This document shows positions 8,860 to 19,567 of a stretch of 64,000 nt of DNA, one piece after another. The position numbers and the translations under genes were made by a program. This stretch comes from JAAYAO01 sp051133435 (GTDB lineage Bacteria > Actinomycetota > Actinomycetes > Propionibacteriales > Propionibacteriaceae). Each line of letters begins with the position of its first letter. The first letter of the stretch is position 1. The stretch lies in NCBI RefSeq assembly GCF_051133435.1, contig NZ_JBPGNY010000003.1, positions 124,001-188,000 of the forward strand, given 5' to 3'. The notes below the pieces were generated by a model. That model searched no databases. It saw only the letters and a program-made list of their open reading frames with translations, and had not been told where the DNA came from.

Positions 8860-11310
8860 TCAGAGCTTCTCGAGCGGGGCGTGGGCCAGGGACAGCCGCT
8901 TGGTGCCGGCGGAACCGAAGTCGACGTCGGCGGTGGTCTTGTCCCCCGACCCGGCGGTGGCGAGCACGGTGCCCATTCCGAAAACCGAGTGCAGCACCCG
9001 GTCACCGACCTCGACCGAGGACAAGGTGTTCGGCCGGGGCTTGTTGCGCGCCGCCGGCATGCTGGGCACGGCCGGGGCGTTCCAACTCGACGAACCGCGT
9101 CCACCGGCGGCCGACCAGGAGGCCGAACTGCGCGACGCGGCCCGCGATGCCCAACTGGCCACCGCTCCCCCGGTACGGCGCCAGTCGATGAACCGGTCGG
9201 GCACATCGGACAGGAACCTGCTCGGCGGGTTGTACTGGGGTGATCCCCAGGCGGTGCGGGTCTGGGCCCGGGTGAGGTAGAGCCGTTGCCGGGCCCGGGT
9301 GATGCCGACGTAGGCGAGCCTGCGTTCTTCCTCGAGTTCCTTCGGGTCGGCCAGCGAACGCTGGTGCGGGAACACCCCGTCCTCCATCCCGGTCAGAAAC
9401 ACGGTGTCGAACTCCAGGCCCTTGGCGGTGTGCAGGGTCATCAGGGTGACCACACCCCCACCCTCGGCGTCGGCATCGGGAATCTGATCCGAATCGGCCA
9501 CCAGGGCGATGCGTTCCAGGAAGGCCGCCAGGGAGTCGTCGGGTTCGGCGGCCGGTTCGGCCAACTCCCGGGCCAGGTCATCGGCCTCACCCGGTACGTC
9601 CGGCAGTTCGGTGACATGGGCCGCGGCGACGAACTCCGAGGCAACCGCAATGAGCTCGACCAGGTTCTCCAGCCGGGTCTCGTCCTGCGGGTCGGTGGAG
9701 GTGCGCAACTCCTCCAGGTAGCCGGACTCCTCCAGGATGGAGGTCAGGATCTCGTCGGCCGGCACCCCCTCGGCGACCATCGCCTCATGGGCGTCCATCA
9801 GTTCGGCGAAGCCGGCCAACTGTTTCGTCGACCGGGTGGCCAGGCCCAGTTCGTCCCCGCGACGCAGCGCATCGCCGAAGCTGATCCGGTGCCGGGAGGC
9901 GAACTCCTCCACCGCGGCCTCGGAGCGATCACCGATGCCACGTTTCGGCACGTTCAGGATTCGCCGCATCGAGACCTCGTCGTCGCGGTTGGCGATCGCG
10001 CGCAGGTAGGAGATTGCGTCGCGGATCTCCTTGCGTTCGTAGAACCGCACCCCGCCGACGACCTTGTAGGGCATGCCGACTCGGATGAACACTTCTTCGA
10101 AGGACCGGGACTGGGCATTGGTGCGGTAGAACACCGCGGCCTGCCCGTAGGTGGTTTTGCCCTCGTCGACCAGCCGGTCGAGCTCGGTGGCGATGAACTG
10201 GGCTTCGTCGTTGTCGGTGTCGGCCACCCAGCCGGTGATCAACTCGCCGTCACCGGCATCGGACCACAGCCGCTTGGCGGGACGGTCGGGGTTGTGCGAG
10301 ATCACCGCATTGGCCGCCGACAAGATGGTTTGGGTGGAGCGGTAGTTCTGCTCCAGCACGATCGTGCGGGCGCCGGGGAAGTCGGCCTCGAAGTCGAGGA
10401 TGTTGCGGATCGTGGCACCCCGGAAGGCGTAGATCGACTGGTCGGAGTCACCGACCACCATCAACTCCGGGGGCTCCACGGCGTGCTCGACCGGGTCGGT
10501 GGGTTCGCCACAGAGTTCTCGGATCAGCGCGTACTGGGCGTGGTTGGTGTCCTGGTACTCATCGACCAGCACATGCCGGAACCGCCGCCGGTACTGTTCG
10601 CGCACATCGGCGAAGGCCTGCAACAGATGCACCGTGGTCATGATCAGGTCGTCGAAATCCAGCGCGTTCGCGGCGGTCAGCCGCTGCTGGTAGATCCGGT
10701 AGGCCTCGGCCATCGTCTCGGCGATCGGGCCCTGGGCCTGTTGGCTCGCGGTCTCGTGGTCGACCAGTTCGTTCTTGTGGTTCGACACCCAGTTCAGCAC
10801 CCCGCGCGGGGTGAACCGCTTGGGGTCGGCCCCCATTTCGCGCAGCACCAGCCCCATCAACCGTTTGGCGTCGGTGTCGTCGTAGATCGAGAAGGTGCGG
10901 GCCAGCCCGAACCGTCCGATCTCGGCGCGCAGAATGCGCACACAGGCCGAGTGGAAGGTCGACACCCACATCAGCCGGGCCCGATTGCCCACCAGATCGA
11001 CCACCCGCGAGCGCATCTCGGCGGCCGCCTTGTTGGTGAAGGTGATCGCCAGGATCGACCCGGGGTGCACCTTGCGTTCGGCCACCAGGTGGGCGATCCG
11101 ATGGGTGAGCACCCGGGTCTTGCCCGACCCGGCTCCGGCGACCACCAGTACCGGCGAACCGGCGTGGGTGACCGCTGCGGCCTGGGGTTCGTTGAGCCCT
11201 TCGAGCAGGTCGATCGGCCGGCGTCGCGAGGGGCCCTCGGACGGCTCGGCGGTGGGCAGGTCGGCCAGCGGGAACAGGGCCGGTGGCGTGCTGGATTCGG
11301 TTCCGGTCAT
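8860..11310 (-). CDS. pcrA: ATP-dependent DNA helicase, UvrD/PcrA type
   Basis: An 816-residue superfamily 1A 3'-5' helicase acting in repair and in removing RNA polymerase or recombinase from DNA. Visible motifs are Walker A GAGSGKT (59-65), motif II VDEYQDTN, motif III GDSDQSIYAFRGA, motif IV EQNYRST, and motif VI VGITRARQRLYL. The last 60 residues (VGDRVLHSVFGMGTVLATAG) form the PcrA-type C-terminal domain that contacts RNA polymerase. The length is normal. A TAGGCT box lies 9 nt before the ATG on this strand. Confidence 0.95.
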   Translation of the reverse strand: MTGTESSTPPALFPLADLPTAEPSEGPSRRRPIDLLEGLNEPQAAAVTHAGSPVLVVAGAGSGKTRVLTHRIAHLVAERKVHPGSILAITFTNKAAAEMRSRVVDLVGNRARLMWVSTFHSACVRILRAEIGRFGLARTFSIYDDTDAKRLMGLVLREMGADPKRFTPRGVLNWVSNHKNELVDHETASQQAQGPIAETMAEAYRIYQQRLTAANALDFDDLIMTTVHLLQAFADVREQYRRRFRHVLVDEYQDTNHAQYALIRELCGEPTDPVEHAVEPPELMVVGDSDQSIYAFRGATIRNILDFEADFPGARTIVLEQNYRSTQTILSAANAVISHNPDRPAKRLWSDAGDGELITGWVADTDNDEAQFIATELDRLVDEGKTTYGQAAVFYRTNAQSRSFEEVFIRVGMPYKVVGGVRFYERKEIRDAISYLRAIANRDDEVSMRRILNVPKRGIGDRSEAAVEEFASRHRISFGDALRRGDELGLATRSTKQLAGFAELMDAHEAMVAEGVPADEILTSILEESGYLEELRTSTDPQDETRLENLVELIAVASEFVAAAHVTELPDVPGEADDLARELAEPAAEPDDSLAAFLERIALVADSDQIPDADAEGGGVVTLMTLHTAKGLEFDTVFLTGMEDGVFPHQRSLADPKELEEERRLAYVGITRARQRLYLTRAQTRTAWGSPQYNPPSRFLSDVPDRFIDWRRTGGAVASWASRAASRSSASWSAAGGRGSSSWNAPAVPSMPAARNKPRPNTLSSVEVGDRVLHSVFGMGTVLATAGSGDKTTADVDFGSAGTKRLSLAHAPLEKL

Positions 11311-11340
11311 GACGGGGCCAGCCTAATCGGATCGGCCCAC

Positions 11341-11346
11341 TATCGT
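11341..11346 (+). promoter_or_regulatory. -10 box for a probable leaderless transcript
   Basis: TATCGT is followed by 7 nt and then ATG at 11354. No ribosome site is visible. Confidence 0.4.
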
Positions 11347-11353
11347 GGTACCC

Positions 11354-12658
11354 ATGGCGTCGGCTGAGGAATCCTCCACCACGGTTCGCAGAACCGGGAA
11401 CCGAGCGACCCGCGATTGGGGTTGGGTGCGCAGGGTTTCGGCGCGCACGATCGTCCGCCGCGTGATCGGTGCGGTCGCCGCGCTGCAATTGGCCGTGATC
11501 GCGGCCCTGCAGGTGGTGGCCTGGCGCCGTAAGCGTCGCCGGCCGGCGGTGACCTTCCCGTCCGTGCCACCGGTGCCCTTCGACGCCGGGGATACCGAGG
11601 TCGAGATCTTCACCTACGGTCAGGACCTCTACGACGACATGCTCGCCGAGATCCGCCGGGCGAAACGCACGGTGTTCTTCGAGACCTTCATCTGGAAGGA
11701 CGATGCCATCGGTCGGGCCTTCAAACGCGAACTGATCGCCGCGGCCGACCGGGGCGTGCAGGTGCACCTGATCTGGGACGAGTTCGCCAACCTGGTGGTG
11801 CCGCAGCGGTTCTTCCGGTTCCCCGACAATGTGCACGCGATGAAGCACCCGCTGGTCGGCGGCGGGGTCGGCTTTCTGCATCCGGGCAATGTCGGACGTG
11901 ACCACCGCAAGGTTCTGGTGATCGATTCCGAGGTGGCCTGGGTGGGCGGCTACAACATCGGCTCGCTGTATGCCACCGAATGGCGCGACACCCACGCGAA
12001 GTTCCGCGGCCCGGTGGTCTCCGACCTCGAGAACGCCTTCATCGACTTCTGGAACATGGTGCCCACCCGCCGTCCCAAGCCCCTGCCGGACGTGGCCAAG
12101 CGGCACTGGCACGCGAACATGCGGGTGCACCGCAACCTCCCCAGGCACTTCCTGTACCCGATTCGGGGCATGTACTTGGAGGCGATGGATCGGGCGACCC
12201 GCAACATCTGGTTGACCCACGCCTACCTGATTCCGGACGACGACATGCAGCGCACCTTGGCCGATGCGGTCGAACGTGGGGTGGATGTGCGGATCATCGT
12301 GCCGGCCGAGTCGAACCACATCGAGGCCGACTGGGTTTCGCGCAGTTACTACCGCACGCTGCTGGAGTCGGGGGTGCGGCTGTTTCTGTATCAGAACGCG
12401 ATGGTGCACTCCAAGACCGCGACGATCGACGGGCAGTGGTCGACGATCGGCACGGCCAACATCGATTCCCTGAGCTTGTTGGTGAACTACGAGATCAACG
12501 TCGACATGACCTCGGTGGAGGTGGCCGAGAAGTTGGAGGAGATCTTCGAGGTCGATCTGGGCAACTGCGTGGAGCTCACTCTCGATGAGTGGAACAAACG
12601 CAGTCCGCTGCTGAAGCTCTCCGAAGCGTTGCTGCGCCCGTTGCGTCACTTCTTGTGA
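11354..12658 (+). CDS. Phospholipase D-family cardiolipin synthase-like protein
   Basis: A 434-residue protein. An N-terminal membrane helix lies at about residues 37-55 (VAALQLAVIAALQVVAW), followed by a basic patch and two PLD domains. Both HKD motifs are complete: HRKVLVID near residue 185, and HSKTATID near 355 followed by GTANID. This is the pattern of bacterial cardiolipin synthases, which join two phosphatidylglycerols at the membrane. A phospholipase role is possible. The start at 11354 is favoured over a GTG at 11345 by the -10 box 7 nt upstream of the ATG. Confidence 0.82.
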   Translation: MASAEESSTTVRRTGNRATRDWGWVRRVSARTIVRRVIGAVAALQLAVIAALQVVAWRRKRRRPAVTFPSVPPVPFDAGDTEVEIFTYGQDLYDDMLAEIRRAKRTVFFETFIWKDDAIGRAFKRELIAAADRGVQVHLIWDEFANLVVPQRFFRFPDNVHAMKHPLVGGGVGFLHPGNVGRDHRKVLVIDSEVAWVGGYNIGSLYATEWRDTHAKFRGPVVSDLENAFIDFWNMVPTRRPKPLPDVAKRHWHANMRVHRNLPRHFLYPIRGMYLEAMDRATRNIWLTHAYLIPDDDMQRTLADAVERGVDVRIIVPAESNHIEADWVSRSYYRTLLESGVRLFLYQNAMVHSKTATIDGQWSTIGTANIDSLSLLVNYEINVDMTSVEVAEKLEEIFEVDLGNCVELTLDEWNKRSPLLKLSEALLRPLRHFL

Positions 12659-12719
12659 GGACGCCCCGGGCGCAGCGGATGGATGGGATCAGCAGGTCAC
12701 CGCAAAGGTGCCGCGTTGA

Positions 12720-13064
12720 TCACCAGAGCACTGCCAAGGCGGCGTTGGCCAGGGTGAGCACCAGCAGAATGGCCCACAACCCCTTGGGGATGAACTCCTT
12801 GCGCCGGTTGGCGATCACCAGCACGGTGATCACGATGGTGACCAGCAGCTTGACGCCGATCTTAATGTGGTTGAGGTCTTCGTCGAGGGCGGCCTCGAGA
12901 ATGCCGACCAGGGCGAGGCCGGTGACCAACTGGGTCAACGCGCCGTGCAGCATGGCCGCGTTGACCACCGGTTGCCGGTCTTTGATTTGAACGAACAGGC
13001 CGCCGAAGAGTGCGGCCCAGCCGATGAAGTGCAGCAGAAGAACGATGCCGTGCAGGATTTGCAT
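12720..13064 (-). CDS. Small four-helix membrane protein of unknown function
   Basis: A 114-residue protein starting MQILHGIVLLLHFIGWAALF, with four hydrophobic segments and two short charged loops (IKDRQP and DEDLNHIK). The conserved-looking His, Gly and Trp residues in the first helix resemble small heme-free integral proteins of unknown role common in actinobacteria. The start is fixed by a TAAGCT -10 box 7 nt upstream. It is divergent from the GlsB-like gene, with 92 bp between them. Confidence 0.6.
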   Translation of the reverse strand: MQILHGIVLLLHFIGWAALFGGLFVQIKDRQPVVNAAMLHGALTQLVTGLALVGILEAALDEDLNHIKIGVKLLVTIVITVLVIANRRKEFIPKGLWAILLVLTLANAALAVLW

Positions 13065-13071
13065 GGGGTGA

Positions 13072-13077
13072 AGCTTA
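13072..13077 (-). promoter_or_regulatory. -10 box for a probable leaderless transcript
   Basis: On the minus strand TAAGCT is followed by 7 nt and the ATG at 13064. Confidence 0.45.
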
Positions 13078-13143
13078 GGGCAAGAAATGGACACGATTTG
13101 GCTGCAATGTCGACATGGGTACACGAAGCCGGGATTTCAGCGC

Positions 13144-13149
13144 TAGGCT
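13144..13149 (+). promoter_or_regulatory. -10 box for a probable leaderless transcript
   Basis: TAGGCT is followed by 7 nt and the ATG at 13157. The same hexamer and spacing occur before the chorismate mutase gene at 21146. Confidence 0.5.
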
Positions 13150-13156
13150 CATTGGC

Positions 13157-13432
13157 ATGTGGACGATTCTCTTTTATTTGGTCATTGGTCTCCTGGCCGG
13201 CGCGATCGCCAAGGCGATCATGCCGGGTAAGCAAGGTGGTGGCATCGTTGCCACCATCATCCTCGGCATCATCGGTGCCTTCGTCGGTGGTTTGCTCGGC
13301 AACCTGATCGCCAACGGCGAGCTGAGCTTCGAGTTGAAGTCCGGCTTCTTCGTCTCGTTGATCACCTCGGTGATCGGCGCTCTGATCGTGCTCTTCATCT
13401 ACGGCAAGGTAACCAAGGGTCGCGCTGCCTGA
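13157..13432 (+). CDS. GlsB/YeaQ/YmgE-family stress membrane protein
   Basis: A 91-residue protein with three transmembrane helices. It contains the family pattern of a first helix followed by AIMPGKQGGG, then a glycine-rich helix (ILGIIGAFVGGLLGN). Members are transglycosylase-associated or general stress proteins; their exact activity is not established. The ATG at 13157 is preferred over the upstream start at 13115 because the family begins with the hydrophobic helix and because of the -10 box 7 nt before it. Confidence 0.8.
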   Translation: MWTILFYLVIGLLAGAIAKAIMPGKQGGGIVATIILGIIGAFVGGLLGNLIANGELSFELKSGFFVSLITSVIGALIVLFIYGKVTKGRAA

Positions 13433-13452
13433 TCCCAACCATCCCTACGACA

Positions 13453-13488
13453 CCGACGCCGGTCACTCCCCCGAGTGGCCGGCGTCGG
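13453..13488. terminator. 16-bp hairpin between convergent genes
   Basis: CCGACGCCGGTCACTC pairs with its complement 13473-13488 with one G-U pair and a 4-nt loop. It lies between the GlsB-like gene and the response regulator, which converge. Confidence 0.6.
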
Positions 13489-13559
13489 CATATTCGGCCC
13501 CGATGTGTCCGACGTCCGACTGTGATCACCGGTGGACGCGGGCGGTCAGGGGCGGGTAC

Positions 13560-14225
13560 TCAGATCAGGCGGCGGTCGGTGGCCCAGCGGGTCAACTGGT
13601 GCCGGTTCGACAGTTGCAACTTGCGCAGCACCGATGAGACGTGGGTCTCGACGGTCTTGACCGAGATGAACAGTTCCTTGGCGATTTCCTTGTAGGCGTA
13701 GCCGCGGGCGATCAGCCGCAGCACTTCCCGCTCCCGGTTCGACAGCCGGTCGAGTTCCTCGTCCACCTCGGAGATGTCGATCGCCCCGGAGAAGGCATCC
13801 AGCACGAATCCGGCCAGTCGCGGTGAGAACACCGCGTCCCCGTCGGCGACCCGGATGATCGCATCGACCAGTTCGCGCGACTTGATCGACTTGGTGATGT
13901 AGCCGCGGGCGCCGGCCCGGATCACCCCGATCACGTCCTCGGCGGCATCGGAGACCGAGAGGGCCAAGAACTTCTGCTCGGGGTTCTTGGCGTGTACCTG
14001 CTTGATCACCTCGGTGCCGCCGCCACCGGGCAGGTGGACGTCCAGCAGCACCACGTCGGGTTGGGTGGCCAGGATGGTCTCGACCGCGGTCGCCACGTCC
14101 TCACCTTCACCGACCACGCTCACCAGTTGGCCGATCTCGGCCTTCACCCCGGCCCGGAACATGCCGTGATCATCGACCACCACGACCCGAAGATTCGGCC
14201 GGGGTTGTTGTGCCTGCTCACTCAT
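13560..14225 (-). CDS. NarL/LiaR-type response regulator
   Basis: A 221-residue protein with a receiver domain (VVVVDDHGMFRAGV; phospho-acceptor Asp near residue 62 in LLDVHLPGGGG; Lys in ITKSIKSRE) and a LuxR-type helix-turn-helix (LSNREREVLRLIARGYAYKE, then SVKTVETHVSSVLRKL). Its ATG overlaps the stop of the upstream kinase gene as ATGA, so the pair is translationally coupled. The kinase has a PspC domain and the divergent operon encodes two more PspC proteins. The system is therefore probably a cell-envelope stress response of the LiaRS/MacRS kind that controls this locus. Confidence 0.9.
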   Translation of the reverse strand: MSEQAQQPRPNLRVVVVDDHGMFRAGVKAEIGQLVSVVGEGEDVATAVETILATQPDVVLLDVHLPGGGGTEVIKQVHAKNPEQKFLALSVSDAAEDVIGVIRAGARGYITKSIKSRELVDAIIRVADGDAVFSPRLAGFVLDAFSGAIDISEVDEELDRLSNREREVLRLIARGYAYKEIAKELFISVKTVETHVSSVLRKLQLSNRHQLTRWATDRRLI

Positions 14226-15547
14226 CTCGTCCACTCCAGTCGTACTTCGGTGCCCTCCCCGGGCGCCGAGCGAATCCGGGCCGTGCCGCCGTGGCGTTTC
14301 ATCCGTTCGATGATGCTGCGGCGCACCCCCATTCGATCATGGTCGATGCTGTCGGGGTCGAATCCGCGGCCCCGGTCTCGCACGAAAATCTCCACCAGCG
14401 CGTCGCCCACCTCGGCATAGACGTCGATCAGCTCGGCTCCGGAGTGTTTCGCCGCGTTCATCATCGCCTCCCGGGCGGCACGCACCATCGCGGTCAGATC
14501 GGGGGTCATCTCCAGGTCACCGACCACCACGAGCTCGATCTCCACCCCGCGTTCGTCCTCGATCTCGGCCGCCGCCCGGGTCAGCGCAGCCTTCAGCGTC
14601 GCCTCGTCGGGAATGTCGCCGTAGAGCCAGGTGCGCAGTTCGCGCTCCTGTCGGCGGGCCAGGCTCTGGACGGTTTTCGGGTCGTCGGCGCGGCGCTGGA
14701 TCAGCGCCAGGGTCTGCAGTACCGAGTCGTGCAGGTGGGCGGCCATGTCGGCGCGCGCATCTGCCCGGACCTTCTCCTCGCGGGCCTGTTGCAGTGAGGT
14801 GCGCACCCGAAACAGCCAGGGGGCGGCCACGACGCCGATGCCGGCGATGCCGAGGAAGGTCATCAGCAGTGCTTCGGGGAGTGCTTGGAGGCTGATCCGG
14901 CTGGCCAACACCAGGGCGAAGGATGCGCCGATCAGCCCCACGCCCAGGATCAGTCGCAGGATCGAGGCGAGTCGGCCGGGCACCGCCAGGCGGCCCAGCC
15001 AGGAGCGGTCGTGCAGGCGGGCGCGTCCCTCGGGCGGGGTGCCGGCGTCGGCCTGGCGCCAGATCAGGGCCACACCCACCCCGGCGAACATGATCGGCCA
15101 CAGGATCTTGCCCGAGATGCCCAGCCCCACCAGTTGCAGCAGGGCGAACAGGCCGAAGGCGAAGACGATCAGGGCGATCGCCGGGCCCATGTCGGCCCGG
15201 CGCTGGGCCGGCTCGGGGGTGTCCTGGGGGGTGCGCAGACCCGAGCGGGTGGCCGAGGCCAGACCGGGTTGGGCAGGTACCGGGTCGCGGCCGGCCAGCG
15301 GGCGCATCAGCCACAGCAGGGCGTAGATCACCACGCCGACCATCTCCAGCCCGAGGGCGACGAACATGATCCGCACCACGAGTACCGGCCACCCCAGGTG
15401 CGCGGCCAAGCCGGTGCACACTCCACCCAGCCAGCGGCCCTCGGGGATGCGCACCAACCGGGCCGGCAGGCGCGCGGCGGCACCGCCATCGGCCGAGGCG
15501 GGCGGCGGCTCCGGCCGAGGCGCCGGAGGAACTACGGAGTGGCTCAT
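14222..15547 (-). CDS. PspC-domain sensor histidine kinase
   Basis: A 441-residue membrane kinase. A Pro/Ala-rich start leads into a PspC domain at about residues 32-83 (IPEGRWLGGVCTGLAAHLGW). Several helices follow, then a HisKA_3 dimerisation box with AHLHDSVLQTL and a HATPase_c domain with NAAKHSGA, DRGRGFDPDS and the G2-like GEGTEVRLEW. Fusing PspC to the kinase suggests it senses membrane stress directly. The ATG at 15547 opens the PspC protein; reading further upstream would run over the divergent gene. It pairs with the regulator at 13560. Confidence 0.88.
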   Translation of the reverse strand: MSHSVVPPAPRPEPPPASADGGAAARLPARLVRIPEGRWLGGVCTGLAAHLGWPVLVVRIMFVALGLEMVGVVIYALLWLMRPLAGRDPVPAQPGLASATRSGLRTPQDTPEPAQRRADMGPAIALIVFAFGLFALLQLVGLGISGKILWPIMFAGVGVALIWRQADAGTPPEGRARLHDRSWLGRLAVPGRLASILRLILGVGLIGASFALVLASRISLQALPEALLMTFLGIAGIGVVAAPWLFRVRTSLQQAREEKVRADARADMAAHLHDSVLQTLALIQRRADDPKTVQSLARRQERELRTWLYGDIPDEATLKAALTRAAAEIEDERGVEIELVVVGDLEMTPDLTAMVRAAREAMMNAAKHSGAELIDVYAEVGDALVEIFVRDRGRGFDPDSIDHDRMGVRRSIIERMKRHGGTARIRSAPGEGTEVRLEWTR

Positions 15548-15682
15548 GGTGCTTACCAGTCGATCATGCCGCGCGTGGGGACACCAGCGGGGACCTCCCC
15601 CGGGTTTCCCGGAACAAAGGCAGGGTCGGTTCAGGGTTGTGCCCCGATGGTGTGACCGCCTCCCCCGGGAGAGGATGGAATC

Positions 15683-17200
15683 GTGGATCAGATCTGGGGG
15701 CTGAAGCGATCGGTCACCGACGCCAAGGTGGTCGGTGTCTGCGCAGCCCTGTCCGAACGCTGGCGGCTGGATCCGCTGGTGGTACGGATGGCCACGGTGA
15801 TTCTCATGCTCAGCGCCGGTATCGGCGTGGTGTTGTACGTGGCGGCCGGTCTGCTGCTGCCCCGCGAGGGAGAGAACACAGCTCCCCTGGAACGGGCCTT
15901 TCCGGTCGTCCGGACCTGGTCGAAGCGCAATCTGTTGGTCGGCACGCTGGTCGTCGCGGCGGTCTTCGCGGTGATGGGTGGCAGCGTCTTCCCGTTGTCG
16001 GTGATGCCGGTAATGGTGATCGCCGCTGCGTGGTACTTCGGCTACCAGTTGCCCAAGCAGCGCGCGGTGCAGGCGAGCACCCCGGCCGCTCTCCCAGCAC
16101 CCGGGATGACGGCGTCCGCAGTGACGGCGCCGACCGTGCCCGTCCGGCCCGGGCCGCAGTTCGGCCCGCAATCGGGCCCGCCTCGGCCGGACCCGCACAT
16201 CATGCCGCCGCCGCTGCCCGCCGCAGGGGTCGAACCTGCCGTCGCACCTCCGCGTCCACAAACTCCGGACGAGGAACCCAGCCTGGCCGAGATCGTCGCG
16301 GAGATGGAGCGCGCCACCGTCGAACAGCGGGTCGAAGATCAGACTCCCGCCCCGCTGGAGGCTGCGCCGGCCGATACCCCCGCGCCGGCAACCGAGGAAC
16401 GCACGCTGGCCGACATCGTCGCCGAGATGGATCGGAAAACCACGACCCGACAGGCCGAAGATCCTGTCGGCGAACCGTGGCCTCCCGCCGCTCAGTACTC
16501 TCGACCGCCCGAAGCTCACTATGTTCCACCGCCCGTGGCTCCGTCCCCGCACGACGATGCGCCCCGCGGTGCTCGACCGTCTCGCAGCAGTTCGAAGGTT
16601 GCCCGGCGGCTCCGCCTGATCGTTCTGATCACGATGGTGCTGGCAGTGGGCGGGCTGGCCGCCCTGACGGCCGCCGGTGTCACGGTGGCGCCGGTGATGT
16701 GGGCCGCGGTACCGGCCGCAGTCGCGGCCGCTGGTCTGGTGATCTCGGGATGGTTGGGGCGACGTCCGCGCTGGCTGATGGCGATCACCCTGGTCACCAC
16801 CTTGGTGGCGGTGGGCATCAACTCCTCGCAGTACCTGGCCCAGTTCGACGATCCCCGTCGCTTCGAGGAGCCGATCGTGATCACCGAACTGCCCGGCGAC
16901 GACATCTCCTCGATGACCCACGACGTCACGGTCGACCTCACCGGGGTGGAACTGAACCAGGATGCCCATCTGGTGGTGCGGGCCAACCTGGGTGACGTCT
17001 CGGTGCAGTTGCCGCGTCACGTCAATGTTGTGGTGCACGCCGACTCGCGGATGGGCGAGGTGATCAACCGGGAGTCCGGGGAGAAGATCACCACCGAACC
17101 GGCCCGGGTCACCTGGCAGTTCCCCGCCGACCGGGAAGGTGCCCCGACCCTGACCCTCGACCTCAGCTCGGAACTGGGCGATGTGGAGGTACACCGATGA
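15683..17200 (+). CDS. PspC domain protein with LiaF-like C-terminus
   Basis: The GTG at 15683 follows GGGAGAGGATGG and gives 505 residues. Order: PspC domain (residues 5-60, ending with a helix VVLYVAAGLLLPRE), two helices near 90-120, a Pro-rich linker with two copies of a helix motif (SLAEIVAEMERAT and TLADIVAEMDRKT), three helices near 310-385, and a beta-rich C-terminal domain (VDLTGVELNQDAHLVVRANL, then SSELGDVEVHR). That last domain resembles the LiaF/YvqF extracytoplasmic domain. LiaF proteins hold their sensor kinase inactive until the envelope is damaged, and the divergent kinase makes the same role likely here. Confidence 0.8.
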   Translation: MDQIWGLKRSVTDAKVVGVCAALSERWRLDPLVVRMATVILMLSAGIGVVLYVAAGLLLPREGENTAPLERAFPVVRTWSKRNLLVGTLVVAAVFAVMGGSVFPLSVMPVMVIAAAWYFGYQLPKQRAVQASTPAALPAPGMTASAVTAPTVPVRPGPQFGPQSGPPRPDPHIMPPPLPAAGVEPAVAPPRPQTPDEEPSLAEIVAEMERATVEQRVEDQTPAPLEAAPADTPAPATEERTLADIVAEMDRKTTTRQAEDPVGEPWPPAAQYSRPPEAHYVPPPVAPSPHDDAPRGARPSRSSSKVARRLRLIVLITMVLAVGGLAALTAAGVTVAPVMWAAVPAAVAAAGLVISGWLGRRPRWLMAITLVTTLVAVGINSSQYLAQFDDPRRFEEPIVITELPGDDISSMTHDVTVDLTGVELNQDAHLVVRANLGDVSVQLPRHVNVVVHADSRMGEVINRESGEKITTEPARVTWQFPADREGAPTLTLDLSSELGDVEVHR

Positions 17201-17379
17201 AGAAGGACATTTCGGCGGTGGTCGTCGGATTGATCTGTCTGATGACCTGCCTGGGCCTGATTCTGGGCCCCCCACGTTCCATAGTGACTATTGCGGTTCC
17301 CCTCGGGCTGATCGCAATCGGTCTGACCGGACTCTTTCTCGTCCCGGGGAAGAGCAACACCCCTCGAAAGGAAGCATGA
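17197..17379 (+). CDS. Small membrane protein of the PspC locus
   Basis: A 60-residue protein of two hydrophobic helices separated by a short loop with GPPRS and ending in basic PGKSNTPRKEA. Its ATG overlaps the upstream stop as ATGA, so it is translated with the PspC/LiaF-like gene. No family is recognised. Its size and place suggest an accessory subunit of the membrane-stress complex. Confidence 0.65.
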   Translation: MKKDISAVVVGLICLMTCLGLILGPPRSIVTIAVPLGLIAIGLTGLFLVPGKSNTPRKEA

Positions 17380-17738
17380 TGAACCCTCCTGCCAAGCAGC
17401 TCGTTCGTAGCGAAACCGACCGGATGCTCAGCGGCGTCTGCGGTGGGATCGCCGAGTACATGAACATCGACGCCACCCTGGTGCGTCTGGGTGTGGCGGT
17501 GATCTCGCTGTTCACCGGGGTTGGCATTCTGGCCTACCTGGTCGGTTGGCTGGTGATTCCGACCGCCTCGGGTGGTTCGGTGATCAATCCGTCGCAGAAC
17601 CCACAGGCCTTCCCGGCCTACCGCGACGACGCGGCCGACAAGTCGCCGCTGGATGACATCTACGGCGATCAGCCGGGCACTCAGGGGCCGGGCTACCAGC
17701 AGTCGCCCAACCCCAACGACAAGCCCTTCGCCAACTGA
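17376..17738 (+). CDS. PspC domain protein
   Basis: A 120-residue protein, nearly all of it one PspC domain: LVRSETDRMLSGVCGGIAEY, then IDATLVRLGVAVIS and a helix GVGILAYLVGWLVIP. The C-terminal 50 residues are polar and Pro/Gln/Asn-rich. ATG-ATG overlaps the stop of the preceding gene and GAAAGGAAG lies just before it. It closes a three-gene operon and is followed by a hairpin. PspC proteins act in the inner membrane in phage-shock type responses. Confidence 0.85.
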   Translation: MMNPPAKQLVRSETDRMLSGVCGGIAEYMNIDATLVRLGVAVISLFTGVGILAYLVGWLVIPTASGGSVINPSQNPQAFPAYRDDAADKSPLDDIYGDQPGTQGPGYQQSPNPNDKPFAN

Positions 17739-17803
17739 TCGCTCAGCTCGGCACCCCCACGTACTCGGCCTCTGTCGAGTCCGTCACCGGCTGAGTCCGG
17801 AGT

Positions 17804-17845
17804 CAACGGCCGCCGCGGTGGATCACCCCATTGCGGCGGCCGTTG
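17804..17845. terminator. 13-bp hairpin between pspC operon and guaA
   Basis: CAACGGCCGCCGC pairs exactly with 17833-17845 across a 16-nt loop. The second arm ends just before the guaA stop, so it probably serves both converging genes. Confidence 0.6.
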
Positions 17846-17846
17846 C

Positions 17847-19403
<1,557 letters not shown>

Positions 19404-19410
19404 GTGCGGC

Positions 19411-19416
19411 ATTCTA
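19411..19416 (-). promoter_or_regulatory. -10 box of guaA, probable leaderless transcript
   Basis: On the minus strand TAGAAT (five of six bases like TATAAT) is followed by 7 nt and the guaA ATG. This also settles the start codon over the ATG three codons upstream. Confidence 0.5.
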
Positions 19417-19567
19417 CGGCCCCCGTCCCGGGGCCGATCCACACCTCGTCGGTGCGGCTCGGAGGCCCGGCTAGCACCGCGATCCGGCGTGATCAAGGGT
19501 GCTCAACAGGTGACAATTTCGGCCGATCGGTTACCGGAGGCACCGGTTCTCATGGTTCATTGGGCAC

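Noticed and set aside
9286..11367. Long rightward reading frame opposite pcrA
   Set aside because: Antisense shadow of the helicase gene.
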